DNA from: an uncultured Blautia sp.
Lineage (GTDB): Bacteria; Bacillota; Clostridia; Lachnospirales; Lachnospiraceae
Reading direction: 5' to 3'
DNA: 64,000 nucleotides
Assembly: GCF_934424005.1 (NCBI RefSeq)
Contig: NZ_CAKRXI010000012.1
Coordinates: forward strand, 6,687-70,686
Shown here: positions 1 through 8,138 of the stretch, in pieces
How positions within the stretch are numbered: the stretch's first letter is position 1
How the letters are laid out: the number at the start of each line of letters is the position of its first letter
Translations under genes and position numbers: made by a program
The notes under the pieces: model-generated
Seen by the model: only the letters and a program-made list of their open reading frames with translations
What the model was told of the DNA's origin: nothing
Databases searched by the model: none

Positions 1-2
1 TT

Positions 3-1526
3 GCTCTTGCACTTGCTTCCGGTGTTGGTCCTGAAGCCGGTATCTTTACCGCTATTGTAGCCGGATTTGTAATCTCTGCTCTGGGCGGAAGCTGTGTACA
101 GATAGCCGGGCCAACCGCTGCATTTGCAACCATCGTTGCCGGTATTGTTGCCCGTGACGGAATGGATGGACTTATCATTGCCACTGTGATGGCAGGTGTT
201 TTTCTTATTCTGATGGGACTCTGTCACTTCGGAAGTCTGATCAAATTTATTCCTTATACTATTACAACCGGATTTACTTCCGGAATCGCTGTGACTATCG
301 TGATCGGTCAGTTGAAGGATTTTTTCGGAGTCACTTATCCGGATGGTGTAAAACCAATCGAGACAACCGAAAAGATGGAAGCTTTTGTACAGAATATTTC
401 TTCTATAAATACTGATGCCCTGATCGTTGGCGTTGTCAGCCTTGCGATCCTGATCATTGCACCTTATATTTTTAAGAAGGTTCCAGGTTCTCTGATCGCT
501 GTAATCGTTGGAATCCTGATGGTCCAGTTTCTTCCACTGAAAGTATCTACCATTGGAAATCTGTACACGATCAGCAATTCCCTTCCGCGCTTCCATATGC
601 CGGCAATAAAATTCAGTACTATCGGGAATTCTATTTCAAATGCATTTACGATCGCAGTACTTGCGGCAATTGAGTCTCTGCTCTCCTGCGTAGTTGCCGA
701 CGGAATGATCAACAGCAAACATCGTTCGGATATGGAACTCGTGGCACAGGGCGCCGGAAACATTGCTTCCGCTCTCTTTGGCGGTATCCCTGCAACAGGC
801 GCTATCGCGAGAACTGCTGCCAACATCAAAAATGGCGGACGTACTCCGATTGCCGGAATGGTCCACTCCATCACACTGGTCATCGTTCTGGTTGTCCTGA
901 TGCCTTATGCAGGAATGATCCCGATGCCGACGATCGCTGCGATCCTTTTTATCGTTGCCTACAATATGTGTCAGTGGAGAACCTTCCGCGACCTGCTCAA
1001 AACAGCACCTAAGAGCGATATCCTTGTACTCCTGGTAACCTTTGTGCTGACAGTAGTCTTTGACCTTGTCGTTGCCATCGAGATCGGCATGGTGCTTGCG
1101 TGTCTGCTTTTCATCAAACGAATGAGCGAAGAAACTCATGTAGACAGCTGGGTATATAACGATGACGATACACCGGATATCGATGAACACCTCCGGAAAC
1201 TGCCGCTGCAGATCCGTGTTTACGAGATCACCGGACCACTGTTCTTTGGTGCCGCAGATGCCATTGAGCATATCGTCGTCAAAGATTTTACCAAGTGTCT
1301 GATTCTTCGTATGCGCAGTGTTCCGGCTCTGGACAGCACTGCCATGAATGCACTCCAGAACCTGGTAAAGATCTGCGAAAGCAAAGGAATCACTCTTGTA
1401 TTCTCTCATGTCAATGAACAGCCAATGCGTGTTATGCAAAAAGCTGGTTTTGTAGAACTTGTCGGAGAAGAGAACTTCCAGGCAAGTATATCGGATGCTT
1501 TAAAAAGAGCTGAAGAGGTCATTTGA
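3..1526 (+). CDS. SulP-family anion (sulfate-type) transporter, 5' end outside window
   Basis: The frame is open from base 3, so the ATG at 162 is internal and the gene begins left of the window. The first visible residues (ALASGVGPEAGIFTAIVAGF) and the following GGSCVQIAGPTAAF match the N-terminal half of SulP transporters. Many hydrophobic segments follow, then a soluble C-terminal STAS domain over about the last 110 residues, with the PALDSTAMNAL motif at the usual STAS regulatory loop. SulP proteins are secondary transporters for sulfate, bicarbonate or dicarboxylates; the substrate cannot be told from sequence. The gene ends eight bases inside a convergent small gene, and the two share a terminator hairpin. 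Confidence 0.9.
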   Translation, partial: ALALASGVGPEAGIFTAIVAGFVISALGGSCVQIAGPTAAFATIVAGIVARDGMDGLIIATVMAGVFLILMGLCHFGSLIKFIPYTITTGFTSGIAVTIVIGQLKDFFGVTYPDGVKPIETTEKMEAFVQNISSINTDALIVGVVSLAILIIAPYIFKKVPGSLIAVIVGILMVQFLPLKVSTIGNLYTISNSLPRFHMPAIKFSTIGNSISNAFTIAVLAAIESLLSCVVADGMINSKHRSDMELVAQGAGNIASALFGGIPATGAIARTAANIKNGGRTPIAGMVHSITLVIVLVVLMPYAGMIPMPTIAAILFIVAYNMCQWRTFRDLLKTAPKSDILVLLVTFVLTVVFDLVVAIEIGMVLACLLFIKRMSEETHVDSWVYNDDDTPDIDEHLRKLPLQIRVYEITGPLFFGAADAIEHIVVKDFTKCLILRMRSVPALDSTAMNALQNLVKICESKGITLVFSHVNEQPMRVMQKAGFVELVGEENFQASISDALKRAEEVI

Positions 1527-1546
1527 CCTTTTCAGCTTTTGCTTTT
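1502..1546. terminator. Bidirectional terminator between SulP and the convergent gene
   Basis: A 14-base arm at 1508-1521 pairs, with one mismatch, with 1524-1537. T-rich sequence follows on the plus side and an A-run precedes it, giving T's on the minus strand. The hairpin overlaps both stop codons, so it can end transcription from both convergent genes. Confidence 0.7.
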
Positions 1547-1968
1547 TCTATCTTATCTTTTTCATTTGTGCGGATCAGGCCAAACTCCAGAAACATGCTG
1601 AAGATATATGAGATTCCAAAAATCTGCCCGATCGATTTTGGGCCGCGGTATTCTGGAAGGAGCAAGTATGTATTTCCATTATTTTCTTTAATCTCTATCT
1701 GTTCCAGTACTTTATGAAATGCCAGCATCACGGAGCTTCTGGTCAGGGTCTTGCTTGTCTCCTTACGGGAGATCAGAAGTTCTCCACTGTAGTCTCCGTT
1801 TTTCTTATGTTTTACCGTGTAGGAGAATTCCAGGCCGGAAAGCGTGTAGAAAGTTTCTCCCTGGTACGCAAGCACCCCCGCCCAGAGAAGCCCCTCCAGC
1901 TCCTCCATATTCCTTTGCTCGGCTATTGCCCTATGGAGTTCCTCAATGACTGCTGTATTTGCTGACAT
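1519..1968 (-). CDS. Uncharacterised 149-residue protein
   Basis: I do not recognise the family with certainty. The protein is soluble, with no signal peptide or membrane segment. A central beta-rich part (YTLSGLEFSYTVK, then GELLISRKETSKTLTRSSV) precedes a helical, lysine- and glutamate-rich C-terminus (EKDKIEKAKAEKVK). The ATG at 1968 follows a purine-rich leader with several GGAAG/GGAG-like sites. It is convergent with the SulP gene and overlaps its last eight bases. No catalytic motif is visible. Confidence 0.7.
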   Translation of the reverse strand: MSANTAVIEELHRAIAEQRNMEELEGLLWAGVLAYQGETFYTLSGLEFSYTVKHKKNGDYSGELLISRKETSKTLTRSSVMLAFHKVLEQIEIKENNGNTYLLLPEYRGPKSIGQIFGISYIFSMFLEFGLIRTNEKDKIEKAKAEKVK

Positions 1969-1987
1969 AACGCTCCGCCTCTTCCTT

Positions 1988-2066
1988 CTGAGCTTTTTTT
2001 CTGTTCTTTTTCTGCTCTTTTTTTCTGCTCTTTTTTTCTGCTTTTAACAGTACGTTCTGTTCTTTT
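1988..2066. repeat. Pyrimidine-rich imperfect tandem repeat (purine-rich in the minus-strand leader)
   Basis: CTGCTCTTTTTTT-type units of about 13-16 bases recur four times. On the minus strand this gives an almost pure A/G leader just upstream of the 149-residue gene. It could vary in length by slippage or act as an unstructured translation leader; neither is shown. Confidence 0.6.
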
Positions 2067-2171
2067 AATCATATCCATACTTACTACAATTGTCAATGGG
2101 TGTCTTTTATATGTTTTTGTCGGAGTCGGATTACGATTCCCTCTGTACCTTCCCCCTACAGCTGTCCTGGG

Positions 2172-2690
2172 GACCGCATTCGCATTTTTTCTTACTTGCA
2201 GATTATCTCTGCTCTATATTTGTGACTGCATTTGTAATTTTTCCCATTTGCAGATTATCTCTGCTCTATACTTGTGACTGCATTCGCACTTTTTTTCATT
2301 TGCAGATTATCTCCTGCGCTATACTTGTGACCGCATTCACAATTTTTCTCATTTGCAGATTATCTCTGCTCTATACTTGTGACTGCATTCGCACTTTTTT
2401 CCATTTGCAGATTATCTCCTGCGCCATATTGTGACCGCATTCGCAATTTTTCCCACTTGCAGATTATCTCCTGCACCATATTTGTGACCGCATTCGCACT
2501 TTTTTTCATTTGCAGATTATCTCCTGCGCCATACTTGTGACTGCATTCGCACTTTTTTTCATTTGCAGATTATCTCTGCGCCATACTTGTGACCGCATTC
2601 GCACTTTTTTCATTTGCAGATTATCTCTGCTCTATACTTGTGACTGCATTCGCACTTTTTTTCATTTGCAGATTATCTCCTGCGCCACAC
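2172..2690. repeat. Ten tandem copies of a 51-53 bp repeat
   Basis: Ten head-to-tail units, each running from GACYGCATTCGCA through a T-run and TTGCAGATTATCTC to TATACTTGT. Copies differ by a few substitutions and one-base indels (for example CTGCTC against CTGCGCC). On the minus strand each unit carries a GGAG-like site about 11 bases before an ATG followed by AAA AAA AGT GCG, so units read as short peptides starting MKKSANAVTS. There is no spacer diversity, so it is not a CRISPR array. The open frames across it on the plus strand are repeat artefacts. The flanks (CCCCTAC and CCTGGGGA on both sides) are themselves similar. Confidence 0.9.
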
Positions 2691-2732
2691 CTCCCCTACG
2701 ACTGTGCCTGGGGATGCTTACAGGCAGAAATG

Positions 2733-2898
2733 TCCCGTGTATGGACAAGGAATACTCGCGAGGCTTGCGTTACGAGATGCAGGCTAGTTTCCGCCACCAA
2801 GCCCACTGTTTGAGCGGCAGCGAGTTTGGGCGACTGGCGGATAACAGACGCATGCAGCGAGTAGCAAACGCAGCGGTATTACACGTCCATACACGGGA
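2733..2898. repeat. Long imperfect inverted repeat (166 bp palindromic element)
   Basis: The ends are a perfect 14-bp inverted pair, TCCCGTGTATGGAC at 2733-2746 and its complement at 2885-2898. Inner parts also pair imperfectly: AATAC with GTATT, and TCCGCCACCAAGCCCA with TGGGCGACTGGCGGA. The whole segment is GC-richer than its surroundings and could fold as one branched hairpin. It looks like a dispersed intergenic palindromic element or a structured RNA. No protein is encoded. Confidence 0.7.
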
Positions 2899-2907
2899 AT
2901 ATCCTGC

Positions 2908-2942
2908 CGTAACTCCCCATCACAACGTAACTCCCCATCACA
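2908..2942. repeat. Two direct copies of a 17-bp motif
   Basis: CGTAACTCCCCATCACA occurs at 2908-2924 and again at 2926-2942, one base apart, just beyond the palindromic element. From here to 3118 I see no gene or clear signal. Confidence 0.8.
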
Positions 2943-3118
2943 CCACATCCATTCATATAATGCATATCTCCGCCCCTTTTTTTCATGCTTCCGCATCCCC
3001 CCAGGAGGCTTGTTTTCGCCCTCCATTTTGTTAAAATAAAGACAACACAAAGAACTGTGTTATCTCCCAAATAAAGTGCATGACCTCCACATATTGATGC
3101 ACATTCAATTCAACCCAT

Positions 3119-3158
3119 AAAAAAAGTACTTCCAAATCCGCGGGAAGTACTTTTTTTA
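3119..3158. terminator. Strong bidirectional terminator after cbiO
   Basis: AAAGTACTTCC pairs with GGGAAGTACTTT around an eight-base loop, with A- and T-runs outside both arms. It lies 24 bases past the cbiO stop on the minus strand and ends the Ni/Co operon. Confidence 0.85.
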
Positions 3159-3181
3159 TAATATTACTACCTTCTGAACAG

Positions 3182-3850
3182 TTATAATACTTTCAATTCA
3201 TGCTCTTCATTCATGACCGCAAATCTTGTTCCCAGTTTCTCAGCCAACTGCCGATTATGTGTGATCGTGATCAGCGTTTTTCCAGCCTTATGAAAATCCT
3301 GCAAAAACTCTGTCAGCATATCCTGTGTTTTTTCATCCAGTCCGGCAAGCGGCTCATCTAGAATCAATACCTCCGGATTCAGTGAAAGAATACAGGCAAG
3401 AGACACCTTTCGCTTCTCGCCTCCACTCAAATGATATGGCGGTCTTTCCCTAAGCTTCTCTATTCCAAACAATCTCAGACAATCTTCCGTCCGCTCATGG
3501 ACTTCCGCTTCTGACAGTCCCATCTGAACCGGTCCAAACGCAACTTCTTCCTCAACGCTTCCACAAAATAACTGTGTATCCGCATTCTGAAACACATATC
3601 CCATCTGCTGATGAAACCACTTGGCGAACCTGCTGTCCTTCAGCGCTTTCTCAGTAATCTCATGGTCCTTGTAAAAATAACTTCCTTCGGATGGAAATAT
3701 AATTCCATTCAGCAATTTGATAAGCGTTGATTTTCCACATCCATTCGGTCCCTGAATGACCAAAGAATCACCCTTTTCAATATGAAGATCAATATATCTG
3801 AGTGCCACCTCATGCTCATAAGCGTAGCACACTTTTTGCAGATCGATCAT
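3182..3850 (-). CDS. cbiO: ECF-type cobalt/nickel transporter ATPase
   Basis: ABC ATPase that powers the CbiM/CbiQ importer at the cytoplasmic face. Visible motifs are Walker A GPNGCGKST (about residues 35-43), Q-loop VFQNADTQLF, signature LSGGEKRKVSLA, Walker B VLILDEPLAGLD and a switch histidine in TITHNR. The Q-loop sequence and the length of 222 residues fit the CbiO/EcfA group; most members are 240-280, so this one is slightly short at the C-terminus. It is the third gene of cbiM-cbiQ-cbiO, 25 bases after cbiQ. Only one ATPase gene is present, which suits group I (metal-dedicated) ECF systems using an ATPase homodimer. Confidence 0.92.
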   Translation of the reverse strand: MIDLQKVCYAYEHEVALRYIDLHIEKGDSLVIQGPNGCGKSTLIKLLNGIIFPSEGSYFYKDHEITEKALKDSRFAKWFHQQMGYVFQNADTQLFCGSVEEEVAFGPVQMGLSEAEVHERTEDCLRLFGIEKLRERPPYHLSGGEKRKVSLACILSLNPEVLILDEPLAGLDEKTQDMLTEFLQDFHKAGKTLITITHNRQLAEKLGTRFAVMNEEHELKVL

Positions 3851-3875
3851 ATTTATCTCCTCTCAATCACATCCA

Positions 3876-4703
3876 TCACGCAGCTATTTTATTCAGATAA
3901 ATAAACAACGCTGCACAGCCAGCCATTATCAAAATATAAAAAATATCACTCACGCACGGCTCATATTTTTGTTTTTTTTCATACTCTCCAGTAAATCCCC
4001 TGCAGCACATAGCCGCATACATTTCTTCAGCCATCTCAGTGGATTTAAGAAATGTAATGCCAAGAACACCTGAAAAAGCTCTCGCCTTGTCCGGATTTTT
4101 CCCAACTGATCTTAAACTGATCGACCGCAGAATATCCACACAGATTTCACCCAGGACCGAAATATATTTTAACGTAATATCCAATGTAAAAATAAACAGT
4201 GCCGGAACATGGAAAGACCTCATGCTAGCGGTAAGTTTATTCCACGATGTCCCTGCCGAAAGGATACCGACAAGAGTCACCGAAACATACACCCGCGCAG
4301 TAATATTCGCCATAGTCTGTGGATTTCCCATAAACACTGCCGGCAAAAGAAGAAAAATCGAGATCAGCACCGCCCCGGCTGTTCCACTTAATATCTGCCG
4401 GATCGCTGCTGCCGAAAAGAAAGTCAGACGGACCGTCACTGCAGCACACATAATTAGCACAAACAGATAATTTTTTGAAGAAGCAGTCAGAATTATAAAT
4501 AATATCGTATAAAACAATTTAAGAGAAGGAGCAGCAGAAAATCTGCCATCCTTCCCTTCATTAAATCTCAATTTAGCAAGCACAGACAAAACAGATTTTG
4601 TACTTTTAGTCAGAAAAGCCTCTTTGTCTTCAGAAGGTGTGTAGTCTTCTTCCTGACACATCCATGATGGAATCTCTGTTTTTTCTGTTCTATGATCATT
4701 CAT
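3876..4703 (-). CDS. cbiQ: ECF-type cobalt/nickel transporter T-component (CbiQ)
   Basis: Integral membrane scaffold linking the S-component CbiM to the ATPase. About five hydrophobic segments follow a roughly 60-residue charged N-terminal extension that is longer than usual. The two cytoplasmic coupling helices are recognisable from ISLRSVG and MCCRGF, the short Arg-containing motifs that dock on the ATPase in EcfT/CbiQ proteins. The start lies two bases after the cbiM stop, so the genes are probably translationally coupled. Metal specificity is set by CbiM, not this subunit. Confidence 0.9.
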   Translation of the reverse strand: MNDHRTEKTEIPSWMCQEEDYTPSEDKEAFLTKSTKSVLSVLAKLRFNEGKDGRFSAAPSLKLFYTILFIILTASSKNYLFVLIMCAAVTVRLTFFSAAAIRQILSGTAGAVLISIFLLLPAVFMGNPQTMANITARVYVSVTLVGILSAGTSWNKLTASMRSFHVPALFIFTLDITLKYISVLGEICVDILRSISLRSVGKNPDKARAFSGVLGITFLKSTEMAEEMYAAMCCRGFTGEYEKKQKYEPCVSDIFYILIMAGCAALFIYLNKIAA

Positions 4704-4705
4704 CT

Positions 4706-5710
4706 TTATGCCGCTTTCTTTTTAAAGTCAACCTTGTCCTTCATAAGCGAAGAAACAATCTTAAAGAAAATTACCAGAAGTGCCACACCAACGACAGCGG
4801 AAAGAATGTATCCGGTCCATTCCGGCATACCCGCCATCGAGTAATCCGGAAACAGTGTTGAAAGTTCAAATCCACTCTCCATTCCAGACGGTGTGTAACC
4901 CAGCTGTGTACCTCCACTGACAAGCGTTGCCATTTCATCTACGCCCCATTCGCCCCAGGCTGTTCCTGTTGCCAGAAGGCCAATCGGTGTTAAAACAATG
5001 AGCACTGCTGCCAGTATATATAATGGTTTAAACGCAGTCTTATCCGGAACCGCATCCAGCGCTGCCGGAGCTGCTTTTTCTACAAATGTCAGTACCACTA
5101 CCGTAAGCACGATCTCTGCCAGACCAAACAACGTAATGTGGCCGATCATCATTGCCGGTATCGATACACTCAAAGGATATGGACAATAAAGAGCCTGTCC
5201 TGCTGCATCCTTAAATAATAATGGCTGTATTCCAAATTCAACTGCCGCACAAAAAGCCGCTGCATTGATTCCCACATAAGATCCAATCGCTGCACTGAGT
5301 TTACGCTTCCCGGTCTTTTTCAAAAGCAGCTTATACAGGAAGAAGCCCAGATACGGTAATACAAACGCCATGTTAAAGCAGTTTGCACCAAATGCAAGAA
5401 TTCCGCCATCTCCAAAAAGCAACGCCTGTATCAGCAACGCAATGGATACCGATATGCACCCGGCCGCCGGACTTCCGGTAAGGATTGCAATAAGAGTTCC
5501 TCCTACAGCATGTCCTGTTGTACCTCCTGGGAGCGGTACGTTAAACATCATTCCAAGAAATGAAAAAGCAGCACCAATACCAAGAAGAGGCATCTTAGCC
5601 TTAGGTATTTCTGTTCTTACTTTGTTGATCGAATATCCCCATACCGGAAGCATGGCTGCTGTCATTACAGCACATGTTGACGGGCTTAAATAGTTCTCAG
5701 GTATATGCAT
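4706..5710 (-). CDS. cbiM: Cobalt/nickel S-component CbiM/NikM with C-terminal NikN-like extension
   Basis: Substrate-binding membrane component of the ECF metal importer. The N-terminus MHIPENYLSP has the essential Met-His-Ile pattern in which the free amino group and His2 bind Co2+ or Ni2+, which fixes the start at 5710. The CbiM core (about residues 1-215) includes PLPGGTTGHAVGGTLIAI and QALLFGDGGILAFGANCFNM. A C-terminal part (about 230-330) with two membrane helices separated by an extracytoplasmic loop corresponds to NikN/PDGLE-type extensions, so no separate CbiN is needed. No cobalamin riboswitch is seen upstream; a dyad operator is. Nickel or cobalt cannot be decided here. Confidence 0.9.
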   Translation of the reverse strand: MHIPENYLSPSTCAVMTAAMLPVWGYSINKVRTEIPKAKMPLLGIGAAFSFLGMMFNVPLPGGTTGHAVGGTLIAILTGSPAAGCISVSIALLIQALLFGDGGILAFGANCFNMAFVLPYLGFFLYKLLLKKTGKRKLSAAIGSYVGINAAAFCAAVEFGIQPLLFKDAAGQALYCPYPLSVSIPAMMIGHITLFGLAEIVLTVVVLTFVEKAAPAALDAVPDKTAFKPLYILAAVLIVLTPIGLLATGTAWGEWGVDEMATLVSGGTQLGYTPSGMESGFELSTLFPDYSMAGMPEWTGYILSAVVGVALLVIFFKIVSSLMKDKVDFKKKAA

Positions 5711-5800
5711 AAATATACTTCCTTTCCCTTTGAAAACTTTATTATATGTGGTGCGCGCCTCTTAATAAACTGTATTGTAGCACCACATTAAAGCGTCAAC
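5711..5800 (-). promoter_or_regulatory. cbiM promoter with a 9-bp dyad, candidate metal-responsive operator
   Basis: ATGTGGTGC at 5746-5754 and its exact complement GCACCACAT at 5780-5788 form a dyad with a 25-base spacer. On the minus strand a TATAAT-like -10 box overlaps the proximal arm and the spacer covers the expected -35 position, so a repressor bound here would block RNA polymerase. This layout suits a nickel/cobalt repressor such as NikR, but the sequence is not a known consensus and the arm spacing is longer than a classical NikR site. Confidence 0.5.
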
Positions 5801-5857
5801 AACCCACCCTGGGGGATGCATAAATATTCCATTTTGATATACGTAGCTATCTTTTTG

Positions 5858-6433
5858 TTATAGGTCGAGACTACTATCCCACGCATATCCAATCTCTTCT
5901 GCGATCTTTTCTGCAACACCAACATCCAGGTTATCGCTGATCAGTCCCAGCGTCATATCTATCGCAGCCATCGTCGTACTGCAGGAATAATACTTCCCGT
6001 CAGAAATCCACTTCTCACCGTCAATATAGTCAATTCCTACTGTAAACATCCGCTTCCAGTTTTCATCATACGCATAATCGCACACCTGGCGATGGAACAA
6101 AAGCCCAGTCCTTGCCAGCATCGCCGAAGCATTCTGCACCATCATACAAAAAGAAGCTTCTTCCACGGCCGCTTTTAAAAGCTGCTGTCCGTCCTTCTCC
6201 ATATGAAGAAAACTCTTAACGCCCGTTCCGCCCGGGATCAGAAGAATATCCTCAATCTCCGCCGGATTCAGTGGTTCTGTCCACACTTTCACTCCCTGCT
6301 TTCCAGTGATCAGACCCCCGCGCAGCGAAATATAACGAATGTAAAAATGCTCCGGCACACGCCCAAAAACTTCCGTCGGGCCAAACACGTCCATCACTTC
6401 AAAATCATCAAACAGAAAAACATTGACTACCAT
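5858..6433 (-). CDS. DJ-1/PfpI-family protein lacking the usual nucleophile cysteine
   Basis: A 191-residue single-domain protein of the DJ-1/PfpI superfamily (glutamine-amidotransferase-like fold): FLFDDFEVMDVFGPTEVF at the N-terminus, LLIPGGTGV near residue 66, and the nucleophile-elbow region near residue 100. Family members usually read VCTGA at the elbow with a reactive Cys. Here the residues are V99-Q100-N101-A102-S103, so the nucleophile is replaced by Gln, while the upstream Glu (E12) is kept. It may be a sensor or a non-catalytic member. It lies between the ABC importer operon and cbiM on the same strand. Confidence 0.8.
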   Translation of the reverse strand: MVVNVFLFDDFEVMDVFGPTEVFGRVPEHFYIRYISLRGGLITGKQGVKVWTEPLNPAEIEDILLIPGGTGVKSFLHMEKDGQQLLKAAVEEASFCMMVQNASAMLARTGLLFHRQVCDYAYDENWKRMFTVGIDYIDGEKWISDGKYYSCSTTMAAIDMTLGLISDNLDVGVAEKIAEEIGYAWDSSLDL

Positions 6434-6473
6434 AGTTCCTGCCCTCCAACTATTATTTGCTACTTATTATAAT

Positions 6474-6495
6474 GTCGGGAGCAAAAGCCCCCGAC
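6474..6495. terminator. Hairpin at the end of the ABC importer operon
   Basis: GTCGGGAGC, four A's and GCCCCCGAC form a nine-bp stem with one wobble or mismatch overlapping the ATPase stop codon. No long T-run follows on the minus strand, so it is a weak terminator or an mRNA 3'-end stabiliser. Confidence 0.5.
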
Positions 6496-7262
6496 TACAA
6501 AACTGACTCGACCAGCTTCTTTGTATAATCCATCTTCGGATGATTGATGATCTCATCCGGAGTCCCGCATTCCACAACCTTTCCCTGATAGAGTACCAGG
6601 ACTCTGTCACAGAATTCCTGCACCAGCGCAAGGTCATGGCAGATAAAAAGAAACGACAGCTCTTCCTTCTCCTTTAATTCTTTCAAGAGCTCCAATATTT
6701 GCTTCTGCACCGTCACATCGAGAGCACTCGTGGCTTCATCACAGATCAGTATCTCAGGTCCGACTGCCAGAGCCCTTGCGATCGCAGCTCTCTGGCACTG
6801 ACCGCCACTGACCTGATGTGGATATCGGTCCGCATATTCCTTATCCATTCCACATTTTTCAAGAAGATTTTCCACACGTTTGCGTGTTTCATCACGGCTT
6901 ATCCCCATGTTCCGAAGACTTTCCCCAATTCCGTCTCCCAGCGTGCATCGCGGATCAAAGGATTCCATCGGCATCTGAAAAACCATCTGGATATCCTGAT
7001 AAATATCACGCAGAGCCTTCCCCCTGGCATGCGTAATATCCTGCTCTTTAAGAAAAATCTGGCCCTCTGTGGCAGGCTCCAGATGCGTGATCATCTGCGC
7101 GATCGTGCTCTTTCCGGAGCCAGATTCACCTACGATCCCAAGGCACTCACCCCGCTCCAGTTCAAAGCTCACATCATCCACAGCTGTAAATTCTTTTTTC
7201 CGCGACACAAATACTTTTTTCAGATTCTCTGCCCGCAAAACAATTTCTGACATATCAAACAT
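6495..7262 (-). CDS. Dipeptide/nickel-type ABC importer ATPase (DppF/OppF/NikE-like)
   Basis: Second ATPase of an Opp/Dpp/Nik-type importer. It has Walker A GESGSGKST, Q-loop MVFQMPMESFDPR, signature VSGGQCQRAAIARALA, Walker B ILICDEATSALD and the switch His in ICHDLALV. QMPMESFDPR with YPHQVSGGQ marks the peptide/opine/nickel family rather than other ABC importers. The first in-frame ATG at 7262 gives MFDMSEIVL; the second Met is an alternative start. It is the last of five transporter genes. At 255 residues it lacks most of the C-terminal oligopeptide-ABC tail, as in NikE and short DppF proteins. Confidence 0.9.
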   Translation of the reverse strand: MFDMSEIVLRAENLKKVFVSRKKEFTAVDDVSFELERGECLGIVGESGSGKSTIAQMITHLEPATEGQIFLKEQDITHARGKALRDIYQDIQMVFQMPMESFDPRCTLGDGIGESLRNMGISRDETRKRVENLLEKCGMDKEYADRYPHQVSGGQCQRAAIARALAVGPEILICDEATSALDVTVQKQILELLKELKEKEELSFLFICHDLALVQEFCDRVLVLYQGKVVECGTPDEIINHPKMDYTKKLVESVL

Positions 7263-7301
7263 TCCTCTTCAGAATACAAACTTTATAACAATCCGCCATA
7301 C

Positions 7302-8096
7302 TCACATCCCTGATTTTTTCAGTCTCAGTACAGATCCCATCAGCTTCTTTGTATACGGATCCTGCGGATTTTCCAGAACGTTTTCTGTCTCTCCATACTC
7401 TCTGACATGCCCATCCTGAAGCACCAGAATCCTGTCTGCCATCATCCTCACCACACCAATATTGTGGGTTACAAGGATCATCGCTGTGTTGTATTCTTCC
7501 CGCATAAACAAAAGCTCTTCCACCACCTGTTTCTGCACCGTCACATCAAGCGCACTCGTCGGTTCATCTGCCAGCAAAAGCTTAGGCCGCATGATCATGG
7601 CTGTACAGATTCCCACTCTCTGATTCATCCCACCAGAGAGCTCAAACGGATAGCTGTCCAGCACCCGATCTGCGTCATTAAGCCCGATCTTTTTCATGAT
7701 CTCACCGGCACGGTTTCTGACCTCATGTCTGCTTGCTTTTTCATGTTCTGACACTGCCTCATGTATCTGAACCCCAATCTTTCGTACCGGACACAGCGCA
7801 GATTTGCAGTCCTGAAACACCATTCCGATCTCTTTTCCCAGGTATCTGCGGAGCTCCTTTGTGCTCATATCGGTAAGGTTTTCTCCCTTGTACCAGATAT
7901 CCCCTCTGGTAACCAGACCTTCCTCTCCCAGGAGCCCCATGACTGCCTTGATGATCGTGCTTTTGCCGCTTCCTGACTCGCCAACGATCCCCAGGATCTC
8001 GCCCTGTTTCAGTTCAAAACTTACATCCTGGACCACCGGTTTTCCATTATAAGAAATTGTCACATGCTCTACACGAAGCAATGAACTCATAATCAA
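7302..8096 (-). CDS. Dipeptide/nickel-type ABC importer ATPase (DppD/OppD/NikD-like)
   Basis: First ATPase of the importer: Walker A GESGSGKST near residue 36, Q-loop MVFQDCKSALCPV, signature LSGGMNQRVGICTAMI, Walker B LLLADEPTSALD and switch His in THNIGV. In many OppD/DppD proteins a C-terminal Cys cluster binds an iron-sulfur cluster; it is absent here, as the protein ends shortly after residue 255. It is paired with the downstream ATPase with a 39-base gap and lies 42 bases after the binding-protein gene, so co-transcription is likely. Confidence 0.9.
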   Translation of the reverse strand: MIMSSLLRVEHVTISYNGKPVVQDVSFELKQGEILGIVGESGSGKSTIIKAVMGLLGEEGLVTRGDIWYKGENLTDMSTKELRRYLGKEIGMVFQDCKSALCPVRKIGVQIHEAVSEHEKASRHEVRNRAGEIMKKIGLNDADRVLDSYPFELSGGMNQRVGICTAMIMRPKLLLADEPTSALDVTVQKQVVEELLFMREEYNTAMILVTHNIGVVRMMADRILVLQDGHVREYGETENVLENPQDPYTKKLMGSVLRLKKSGM

Positions 8097-8138
8097 TCAT
8101 TCTCCTCAGAATTTAACTACTGTAAACAACAATAGAAT

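Noticed and set aside
2172..2690. CRISPR array
   Set aside because: Units are contiguous with no variable spacers and no cas genes nearby.
2090..3034. Open frames of 114 and 174 codons across the tandem repeat region
   Set aside because: They follow repeat units, have no ribosome site and encode repetitive Phe/Leu/Ser-rich text; the frame shifts between units. Repeat artefacts, not genes.
5711..5857. Cobalamin riboswitch upstream of cbiM
   Set aside because: The 147-base gap is too short and lacks the B12-box; only a dyad is present.
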